Origin: Ruania rhizosphaerae | GTDB taxonomy: Bacteria > Actinomycetota > Actinomycetes > Actinomycetales > Beutenbergiaceae | Assembly: GCF_009805705.1 (NCBI RefSeq) | Contig: NZ_VSMB01000004.1 | Coordinates: 248,001-312,000 of the forward strand | Reading direction: 5' to 3' | Length of the DNA stretch: 64,000 nucleotides | The notes under the pieces: generated by a model | What the model was told of the DNA's origin: nothing | What the model saw: only the letters and a program-made list of their open reading frames with translations | Databases searched by the model: none | Program-made: the position numbers and the translations under genes | In this document: one piece after another, positions 34,628 to 41,237 of the stretch | How the letters are laid out: each line of letters opens with the position of its first letter | How positions within the stretch are numbered: the first letter of the stretch is position 1

Positions 34628-35752
34628 TCAGAAGTGGCGAAGATCTGCAGTCGCATGTTCGCGGAGGTACTGGCGCAAGTACGGGATGGTGAACTCGACC
34701 TTGCCGTACCCGGCGGGCTCGATGACCTCGGCGTCGATGAGACGCATGCGGTACTGACCGGCATAACTGCTGTTCACGCCTAGCCGTGCAGCGATGTCCG
34801 CCATGCGGCTGGGGCCTTGCGCATCGTCTGCCATCGCGATGAGGAATGAGCGGTCCGTGGGAGAAAGATCCGCCATCGCTGGCGCATGCACCAGTTGCCC
34901 GATCTTGCGTTGAGCCTGCGCAACCCCTCGCTCAACATGGTCGCTCGAGATCTCGTGCTCACCATGAGCCGCCCGCCAGGCCTGCTGTCCCACAAGCTGG
35001 ATCATGAAGGGATAGCCTTGAGTGCCCGCGACAGCGGCGCTCAAGGCGTGATCACTTATCGTGCGGTCTCCGTGGGAGATCGGCACGCGAAGCGCCTGGC
35101 GCACGTCGTCTTCGCTGACGGAGCCCAGGTGGCGTCGGTCCGCGCGACGCAGGAAGGTCGAGGCATGCGTTGATGCGAGCAGGTCTTGGACCATTGACGG
35201 CAGCCCGGCCGCTACAAATGCGACATGCCGCCCTTCCCGGCGCAAGTGCTGCAGAGTCGAGCCGAGAAGTTCGATGTCGTCGTCACGGTGGATCTCGTCG
35301 ATCGTGATGAGCACGCCGGTCTCAGGGCTCATCGCGTCGAGCAACTGATTCATCCGAGACCGGAAGTTCGGTTCGGGCTCGTTCAACTCCTTGACCTGCC
35401 GCTGTGCGCCGAATCCGCCGCCTACCGAAAGGCCAGTGATCCTCGACTGGGTCTGGTTCGGCTCCAGCATCCGCAGTGCCTCAGGTACCGCCGTATGTGT
35501 GAGGCGGTTCAGGACTCCTCTGCCTGCGGTTTCCGACAGCACCACCCACCCTTCGCTCTTCGCCACATCTTCGTAGGCATTGAGCATGACCGTCTTGCCT
35601 GTGCCACGCAGTCCGGTCACCAACGTGATCCGCTCGATCGCGCCGATACCCTCCTGCAACGCCACGCGAAAATCGTCGATCTCGTGCTCGCGACCGACGA
35701 GCAACGGTGGCGTAACGCCGAATCCTGGGGTGAACGGGTTCACGGCCAGCAT
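34628..35752 (-). CDS. AAA/archaeal-type ATPase with C-terminal winged helix
   Basis: A 374-aa STAND/ORC-like ATPase. Walker A is GLRGTGKT (residues 47-54) and Walker B is VLITIDE (147-153). The C-terminal ~75 residues look like a winged helix (AADIAARLGVNSSYAGQYRM). The start ATG at 35752 lies 12 bp from a long AT-rich palindrome (35764-35798), suggesting autoregulation by the protein's own winged helix or by a partner; the leader would be very short. It is convergent with the membrane protein gene and lies in the same flanked segment. Possible roles are chromosomal maintenance, defence or regulation; none is proven. Confidence 0.8.
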   Translation of the reverse strand: MLAVNPFTPGFGVTPPLLVGREHEIDDFRVALQEGIGAIERITLVTGLRGTGKTVMLNAYEDVAKSEGWVVLSETAGRGVLNRLTHTAVPEALRMLEPNQTQSRITGLSVGGGFGAQRQVKELNEPEPNFRSRMNQLLDAMSPETGVLITIDEIHRDDDIELLGSTLQHLRREGRHVAFVAAGLPSMVQDLLASTHASTFLRRADRRHLGSVSEDDVRQALRVPISHGDRTISDHALSAAVAGTQGYPFMIQLVGQQAWRAAHGEHEISSDHVERGVAQAQRKIGQLVHAPAMADLSPTDRSFLIAMADDAQGPSRMADIAARLGVNSSYAGQYRMRLIDAEVIEPAGYGKVEFTIPYLRQYLREHATADLRHF

Positions 35753-35763
35753 CCTACAGCGCC

Positions 35764-35798
35764 TATGAGAAGTTTTAAATCTTTTAAAACTTCTCATA
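35764..35798. promoter_or_regulatory. 35-bp AT-rich palindrome upstream of the AAA ATPase
   Basis: A perfect 16-bp inverted repeat (35764-35779 and 35783-35798) with a 3-nt centre, built from TATGAGAAG and TTTTAAA. It stands out in this GC-rich sequence. It abuts the ATPase start (35752) and is most likely an operator, possibly overlapping the promoter. A terminator role is less likely. Confidence 0.72.
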
Positions 35799-35846
35799 CT
35801 GGGGTTGGAGTGGTTCTCCCGACTAGTTCAAGCATCCGCAGTCAGG

Positions 35847-36878
35847 CTACAACTCGCTCAACGAGACCTGCCGGTGCTCACGCGCACTCCGGTGCACGGC
35901 TTCGGTAAATCCCATGTAGCGCACGCCGTCCTCGAAGGTCGTCCTGCGCACCTGCTCGGTGCCGCGAATCGCCGCCACGAACTCCTCCTCGACCCGCCAT
36001 CCGGCCGAGGCGTCAGGCGGAACTGTCTCCGGTTCGGCGTCCCGCCGCTGCAGGCTCAACTCCCCGTCGACGAAAGTTAGCGTGCCGTCGGTCCCGAGAA
36101 TCTGCACACCATTCCCGCTCGACTGACTTACCTGACTGATCGTCATCCGCAGTTGGCCACCCCCGGCCAGCGCTGCGATCAGATCCACGTGGTCCGGCAC
36201 GTCGACGGCGACGGTCCCTCCGGCGCCGTCCGACCGCACCGGCACCACCGTGCGCGCCAGGGCTGAGACGCGCGTTGCTTCCCCGACCCAGCGCATCACC
36301 TGCTCGTACCAGATCCCCAGGGCCATCACGTTGAAGCCACTGAGATCGACGTCCTGACGCCAACTGCGCGGCGCCTGGCGGTCCGCGTACCCGGTCCGCA
36401 TCGTCACGTCCACGCCGACCAGCTCCCCGATCGCTCCCTCGCCGATCAGGCGGGAGATGGCGTCGTCGTGGGGCAGCGTGAACGGCGCCGGGACCAGTTG
36501 CACCGTTTGCTTCGGGTGCGTGCGCGCGGTAGCGAGCATGCGTCGAGCCTCGGCCAGGTCGCGCGCCATCCGTGCCTCGCACAGCACGTGGTGGCCTGCC
36601 TGCAGTGCGGCCACAGTGACAGGTTCGTGCATGTTCGGCCAGGTCCCGATCACGACGGCGTCCACGTCAGCATTGCCGACGAGGTCCTGCCAGTGGTCAT
36701 GCACCACGGGAATCCCGAACTCCTCAGCCACCCGGCTTCCCGATTCCCGGCTCCGGTTGGCGACGGCGACCACCTCGACACCGTCGATGGCCTGCAGCTT
36801 GGGTAGGTGATGGCGCCGGGTGTTCGCTCCCGCTCCGACGACACCTACGCGCAGGGACTCGCCCACAACATCCTCCAT
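35847..36878 (-). CDS. Gfo/Idh/MocA family oxidoreductase (5)
   Basis: The 343-aa product has a Rossmann motif GVVGAGANTRRH (residues 12-23). The EKP position is replaced by VLCEARMARDLAEA near residue 96, so the catalytic lysine normally in EKP is an Arg (EAR). It keeps a long substrate domain with SGFNVMALGIWYEQ. The start is 36878, upstream of which is the operator at 36913. Its last 96 bp are duplicated at 33625-33720. Divergent from the epimerase-DHDPS-NagB-NagA gene run, it belongs to the LacI regulon. Confidence 0.85.
   Translation of the reverse strand: MEDVVGESLRVGVVGAGANTRRHHLPKLQAIDGVEVVAVANRSRESGSRVAEEFGIPVVHDHWQDLVGNADVDAVVIGTWPNMHEPVTVAALQAGHHVLCEARMARDLAEARRMLATARTHPKQTVQLVPAPFTLPHDDAISRLIGEGAIGELVGVDVTMRTGYADRQAPRSWRQDVDLSGFNVMALGIWYEQVMRWVGEATRVSALARTVVPVRSDGAGGTVAVDVPDHVDLIAALAGGGQLRMTISQVSQSSGNGVQILGTDGTLTFVDGELSLQRRDAEPETVPPDASAGWRVEEEFVAAIRGTEQVRRTTFEDGVRYMGFTEAVHRSAREHRQVSLSEL
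35849..35944. repeat. parent copy of the duplicated oxidoreductase 3' end
   Basis: Direct repeat partner of 33625-33720, at 93% identity over 96 bp. The similarity stops abruptly at 35944/33720. Confidence 0.85.
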
Positions 36879-36912
36879 TCGTCTGGTTCCACCCAGGTTC
36901 TCACACCCTGCC

Positions 36913-36926
36913 TGCAATCGGTTGCA
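36913..36926. promoter_or_regulatory. LacI-type operator, copy 5
   Basis: TGCAATCGGTTGCA lies between the oxidoreductase at 36878 (minus) and the epimerase gene (plus). TTGCAT (36922-36927) with TACCGT (36945-36950), 17 bp apart, would be a plus-strand promoter overlapped by the site. Confidence 0.84.
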
Positions 36927-37056
36927 TTCTGGGGCGCAGATCCGTACCGTAGCCGCTATGGCCACAGCGGTCGCGAGTGCCCACGATGCCGGGGCACAGC
37001 CGCGACCACGGCTGCGGCACAGCGCGGCACTCGCTCCCAACGGACTGGAACCTGTG

Positions 37057-38073
37057 ATGAAGACTCTGCACGAGCTCGAGGAGGCCCTCGCGGCACCCAG
37101 CGACGGGCTCATTCGTGACATGCGCGCTCTCGATGGCGACCTGGTCGTGCTCGGCGCGGGCGGCAAGCTCGGCCCCAGCCTGGTCTCGCTGGCCGTACGT
37201 GCGATCGAGCGAGCCGGAACCGGGGCGACGGTCTACGCCGTCTCGCGATACGGCAGCGCGGCATCCCGCGAGGCGATCGAGCGGACCGGCGCGCAGATCG
37301 TCTCCGCCGACCTCAGCGACGACCGTGCGCTCGACGACCTTCCCGACGCGGCGAACGTCGTCTTCCTCGTCGGCGCGAAGTTCGGCAGCACCGGAGCAGA
37401 GGCGGCCACCTGGGCCACGAACGCCTACCTGCCGGGACGGGTCGCGCAGCGCTACGCCGGTTCCCGGATTGCGGCCCTGTCCACCGGGAATGTCTATCCG
37501 CTCGTTCCGGTGGCCGGCGGTGGCTCGCGCGAAGGCGACCCGCTCGGTCCGGTCGGAGACTATGCGATGTCCTGCCTGGGCCGCGAGCGCGTGCTCACCC
37601 ACCTGGCCGGCACCACGCAGACCCCCGCCTCCCTGATCAGGCTGAACTACGCCGTCGAGATGCGCTACGGGGTGCTGGTGGACATCGCCCGCGAGATCAT
37701 GGCCGGCCGGCCGGTCGACGTGACCACCGGATTCGCCAACGTGGTGTGGCAGGGCTACGCCAATGAGGTGGTGCTGCGCTCGCTGCTGCACGCCGATGTA
37801 CCGCCGTTCGTGCTCAACCTCACCGGACCGGAGACGATCTCGATCCGCCAGGTGGCGAGCCAGCTCGCCGAACGGATGGGACGCGAGGTCGAGTTCACCG
37901 GTGAGGAAGCGCCCACCGCACTGCTTGCCAATGCCGCCCGGTGCCACGGCATGTTCGGCTACCCCGCGCTCACCCTCGATCAGCTCATCGCGGCCACCGC
38001 CGACTGGGTCGCCGCCGGTGGCGAGACGCTCGGCAAGCCCACCAAGTTCCAGCAACGAGACGGGAAGTTCTGA
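37057..38073 (+). CDS. NAD-dependent epimerase/dehydratase (SDR-extended)
   Basis: A 338-aa extended-SDR-like protein. The cofactor loop is LVVLGAGGKLGPSLV (residues 23-37), Ser-Thr in ALSTGNVYPLVPV is near residue 145, and an active-site-like tyrosine occurs in GDYAMSCLGRERVL. It likely epimerises, oxidises or dehydrates a sugar or sugar nucleotide. I chose the ATG at 37057, with GGA 8 nt upstream. If the promoter at 36922-36950 is used, an ATG at 36958 could be a leaderless start adding 33 residues of low complexity. First in a run with DHDPS-like, NagB-like and NagA-like genes. Confidence 0.8.
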   Translation: MKTLHELEEALAAPSDGLIRDMRALDGDLVVLGAGGKLGPSLVSLAVRAIERAGTGATVYAVSRYGSAASREAIERTGAQIVSADLSDDRALDDLPDAANVVFLVGAKFGSTGAEAATWATNAYLPGRVAQRYAGSRIAALSTGNVYPLVPVAGGGSREGDPLGPVGDYAMSCLGRERVLTHLAGTTQTPASLIRLNYAVEMRYGVLVDIAREIMAGRPVDVTTGFANVVWQGYANEVVLRSLLHADVPPFVLNLTGPETISIRQVASQLAERMGREVEFTGEEAPTALLANAARCHGMFGYPALTLDQLIAATADWVAAGGETLGKPTKFQQRDGKF

Positions 38074-39146
38074 TGACCACGCCGGCAGCTCTCGACGCTT
38101 CCCCCGCCGTCTCCCGTTTCCGGGCCGGGGGTGTCATCCCCGCTCACCCGCTCGCGCTGACGAGCGACCGCAGGCTCGATGAACGCAGGCAGCGAGCGCT
38201 GGGTCGCTACCAGATCGAATCCGGTGCGCTCGGGCTGGCGGTGGCCGTGCACTCGACACAGTTCGCCATCCACGATTCGCATCAGCACCTGCTCGAGCCG
38301 GTCCTCACACTCACGGCCGACGTCGCCCGGGAGTACCCGGCCGAGAATCCCCTGCTCGTGGCCGGCATCACCGGCCCGATCCGGCAGGCGGTGCGCGAGG
38401 CCGAGCTGGCCGCGTCCCTCGGGTACGACCTCGTGCTGCTCTCGCCCTACGGCGTCGGTGAGGCGAGTGAGGACGATCTGATCGAGCGCGCCGCGGCAGT
38501 CGCCACCGTACTACCGGTGATCGGCTTCTACCTCCAGCCGGCCGTCGGGGGTACGCGGCTCTCGCGCTCCTTCTGGGAGCGACTGGCCGCGCTGCCGAAT
38601 GTCGTCGGCATCAAGATCGCCCCGTTCGACCGGTACGCCACGCTCGATGTGATCCAGGGCGTCGCCCGGTCCGACCGCGCCGACGAGGTGGCCCTGTACA
38701 CGGGGAACGACGATCACATCGTGATGGATCTACTCACCTCCTTCCCAGCCCAGACCTCCGGCGGCGAGACCACGCAGATGGAGATCGTCGGTGGGCTGCT
38801 CGGGCAGTGGGCGGTCTGGGTGGGCGGCGCCGTCGAGACACTCGCCCTCGCCCGCCGCGCCAAGCAGGGCGACGGCGAGGCACTCGAGTCGTTGCTGCGG
38901 ATCAACCCCGCCCTCACCGATGCCAACGGGGTGATCTTCGATGCCGCGAACGGGTTCGCCGGCTGCATCCCGGGTATCCACGAGATCCTGCGCCGGCAGG
39001 GCCTGCTGGAGAATCTGGTCTTCCTCGACGAGGGCGAAGGCCTCTCCCCCGGACAGGCCGAGGAGATCGACCGCATCTGGGCGGCCTACCCCCACCTGCG
39101 CGACGACGAGTTCATCGCGGAGAACCTCGACCGCTGGCTGGCCTAG
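38073..39146 (+). CDS. dihydrodipicolinate synthase/N-acetylneuraminate lyase family aldolase
   Basis: The 357-aa class-I aldolase-fold protein has a probable Schiff-base lysine in VVGIKIAPFD (near residue 186) and a tyrosine in LLSPYGVGEA. It may cleave or condense a 2-keto-3-deoxy sugar acid with pyruvate. It overlaps the epimerase stop by one base (TGATG), so the two are co-translated. The stretch before the ATG at 38073 lies inside the epimerase gene. It is followed by operator copy 6 and the amino-sugar genes, supporting a role in degrading an amino sugar or a derived keto acid. Confidence 0.84.
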   Translation: MTTPAALDASPAVSRFRAGGVIPAHPLALTSDRRLDERRQRALGRYQIESGALGLAVAVHSTQFAIHDSHQHLLEPVLTLTADVAREYPAENPLLVAGITGPIRQAVREAELAASLGYDLVLLSPYGVGEASEDDLIERAAAVATVLPVIGFYLQPAVGGTRLSRSFWERLAALPNVVGIKIAPFDRYATLDVIQGVARSDRADEVALYTGNDDHIVMDLLTSFPAQTSGGETTQMEIVGGLLGQWAVWVGGAVETLALARRAKQGDGEALESLLRINPALTDANGVIFDAANGFAGCIPGIHEILRRQGLLENLVFLDEGEGLSPGQAEEIDRIWAAYPHLRDDEFIAENLDRWLA

Positions 39147-39195
39147 CCCTTCGTCCTCAACCTCGCAGGACGACACCAGCGCACGACCGGACCGA

Positions 39196-39224
39196 TTGAC
39201 CACAGAAGTACGCCACACTAGAGT
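39196..39224 (+). promoter_or_regulatory. promoter before the nagB-like gene
   Basis: TTGACC (39196-39201) and TAGAGT (39219-39224) are 17 bp apart. The operator copy 6 starts 2 bp after the -10 box, the same geometry as at 15939-15985. Confidence 0.6.
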
Positions 39225-39226
39225 GA

Positions 39227-39240
39227 TGCAACCGCTTGCA
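39227..39240. promoter_or_regulatory. LacI-type operator, copy 6 (one mismatch)
   Basis: TGCAACCGCTTGCA differs from the consensus at one position. It lies 15 bp before the nagB-like start and just after a plausible promoter, giving the nagB-nagA pair a transcription unit of its own in addition to possible readthrough from upstream. Confidence 0.78.
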
Positions 39241-39255
39241 AGTGAAAGGAACGAC

Positions 39256-40044
39256 ATGCCCGTCACCGACGAGCTGGAGACACGGGTCACCATGGGGGCC
39301 ACCGTGGCCGACGCCGCTCGTGCAGCGGCCCAGCACGCCGCCGAAGCGATCATCGGAGCCGTCCAGGCTCGTGGATCGGCCCGCGTCGTCTTCGCCAGCG
39401 CCCCGTCCCAGGAGGCGATGCTGGCCGAGCTCTCAGGAGACGAACGCATCGACTGGACGAAGGTCACCTCCTTCCACATGGACGAGTACCTCGACCTGGC
39501 CATGGACCGACCGCAGGCCTTCGGCCAGTGGCTCGCCGACCGCCTCCCGCTCACCGCTCTCCCCGGTTTCGAACGCATCCGCGCCGATGCCGACGACAGC
39601 ACAGCCGAGATCGCCCGCTACAGCACCTTGATCACTCAGGCACCGATCGATGTGACGTGCCTCGGTGTGGGCGTCAACGGGCACATCGCATTCAACGAGC
39701 CGGCGATCGCAGACTTCGCGGACCCCGCCTGGGTGCGGGAGGTCACGCTGGATGTAGTCTCGCGCCAGCAGCAGGTGGACGACGGACTGTTCACCTCCGT
39801 CGACGAGGTCCCCACCCGCGCACTCACCCTGACCGTCCCGGCCCTCACTTCGGCCGCCACGATGGTGTGCACCGTGCTGGGCCGGCAGAAGGCGCACGCC
39901 GTAGCGCGAGCGCTGACAGGCCCGGTGGAGACCGCGTGCCCGGCGAGCCGCCTGCAGGAGCATCCAGGCGCACGCTGGTTCGTGGACTCAGAGGCCGCGA
40001 GCGAGCTCGAAGGAGTAACAGTCACGGCATCATCGTCGTCATGA
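39256..40044 (+). CDS. glucosamine-6-phosphate deaminase/isomerase family protein (NagB-like)
   Basis: The 262-aa protein aligns with NagB by length and motifs: SFHMDEYLDL (acid at D76) and GVGVNGHIAFNEP with H143 and E148. E. coli NagB has Asp at position 141; here it is Asn, so the ring-opening dyad is altered, as in some NagB-like subfamilies. It would convert an amino-sugar phosphate to a ketose phosphate and ammonia, or an isomerase reaction on a related sugar. AAAGGA lies 5 nt before the ATG. The ATGA overlap with the next gene (40041-40044) couples it to the NagA-like enzyme. Confidence 0.85.
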   Translation: MPVTDELETRVTMGATVADAARAAAQHAAEAIIGAVQARGSARVVFASAPSQEAMLAELSGDERIDWTKVTSFHMDEYLDLAMDRPQAFGQWLADRLPLTALPGFERIRADADDSTAEIARYSTLITQAPIDVTCLGVGVNGHIAFNEPAIADFADPAWVREVTLDVVSRQQQVDDGLFTSVDEVPTRALTLTVPALTSAATMVCTVLGRQKAHAVARALTGPVETACPASRLQEHPGARWFVDSEAASELEGVTVTASSSS

Positions 40045-41093
40045 CTTCCCCCGCGTCCACGACTCGGCAGGTGAGCTACCCAGGCCTTGTCGATCTGCAG
40101 GTGAACGGCTACGGCGGCCTGGACCTGAATGCTCCCGACGCGGACGCCGACCTCGTCATCGCGCTGACCAGGGCGCTGTGGGCAGAAGGCACCACCACCT
40201 ACCTGCCCACCCTCGTCACCGCCCCGGAAGCCCAGCTCCTGGCGACGCTCCGAGCGATAGCCGAGGCACGCCGTCGGGATCCGCTCGTGGCGCACTCGAT
40301 CCCGGGCGTGCACGTCGAAGGGCCCGCGTTGAACCCCGACGACGGCCCTCGCGGTGCGCATGACGTGCGCCACCTGCGCGACCCCGACCTGGGCGAGCTC
40401 GAGCGCTGGCAGGAGGCCAGCGACGGCCTTGTCCGTATCGTCACCCTGGCGCCCGAGCGAGACGGCGCACTGGAGTACATCCGCGGGGCCACGGCACAGG
40501 GCGTGCGCGTCTCCATCGGACACTGTGCGCCGGCCCCGGACCAGGTGCACGAGGCAGCGGCAGCCGGCGCGAGCCTCGCCACGCACCTCGGCAATGGCAC
40601 CTACCCCCAGCTGCCGCGGCATCCGAACCACCTGTGGGCACAGCTCGCCGAGGACCGGCTGACGGCGATGGTGATCCCCGACGGACACCACCTGCCCGCC
40701 GATGTGCTCACTGTGTTCCTGCGTGCGACCGCGCCCGATCGATGCGTCTTCACCTCCGACTCGGTCGCCCTCGCCGGTGCCGAGCCGGGTGAGTACCGCA
40801 CGCCCGTCGGCGGTTCGGTGGCCGTCTCCGACGACGGCCGGCTCACTCTGGCCGGTACGGACCTGCTGGCCGGGTCCGGCCGCTCGCTGCGCGCGTGCCT
40901 CGACTGGGCGCGCGAACACCTGCCGTTCGAGGAGGCAGACCTGGTGGCGGCCGCCACGGATCGCCCGGCGTCGCTGCTCGGGCTGGCAGAACGCACCGGG
41001 CCGGAAGGGGACCGGGTGGAACTCGAGATCAGCCGCGGGGGCAGCCGGGTGCTCGCTGTCGATGTGGCGGGGCACAGAGTCGTCCAGGAGTGA
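40041..41093 (+). CDS. N-acetylglucosamine-6-phosphate deacetylase family amidohydrolase (NagA-like)
   Basis: The 350-aa metal-dependent deacetylase keeps E93 (GVHVEGPAL), H161 (SIGHCAP), H182 (ATHLGNG) and D240 (FTSDSVALAG). Two points differ from classical NagA. It starts only about 12 residues before PGLVDLQVNG, so most of the N-terminal beta-sandwich domain is missing. The usual THLFNAM block is THLGNGTYPQ. It may deacetylate a non-phosphorylated or unusual N-acetyl amino sugar. Coupled to the NagB-like gene and last in the run. Confidence 0.85.
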   Translation: MTSPASTTRQVSYPGLVDLQVNGYGGLDLNAPDADADLVIALTRALWAEGTTTYLPTLVTAPEAQLLATLRAIAEARRRDPLVAHSIPGVHVEGPALNPDDGPRGAHDVRHLRDPDLGELERWQEASDGLVRIVTLAPERDGALEYIRGATAQGVRVSIGHCAPAPDQVHEAAAAGASLATHLGNGTYPQLPRHPNHLWAQLAEDRLTAMVIPDGHHLPADVLTVFLRATAPDRCVFTSDSVALAGAEPGEYRTPVGGSVAVSDDGRLTLAGTDLLAGSGRSLRACLDWAREHLPFEEADLVAAATDRPASLLGLAERTGPEGDRVELEISRGGSRVLAVDVAGHRVVQE

Positions 41094-41237
41094 GCTATTG
41101 GGCCTGGCATTCACAGCAAGGCCGTCCGCATCCACCATGGCGGGGCGCAGCCCACCAGCACGCCGGGCGGCGCGACTCCGGCACCATCTCCACACCGATC
41201 GAGGCAGGCAAAAGTAGAAGGAGCTCGGTTCCTGGAT

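Noticed and set aside
33721-35848. Interpretation of the flanked segment as an integrative element with att sites
   Set aside because: No integrase, excisionase or tRNA target is present and the repeats are imperfect; kept only as a duplication/insertion observation.
39636-41195. 519-codon minus-strand frame opposite the NagB/NagA genes
   Set aside because: Shadow of two coupled, recognisable enzymes on the plus strand.
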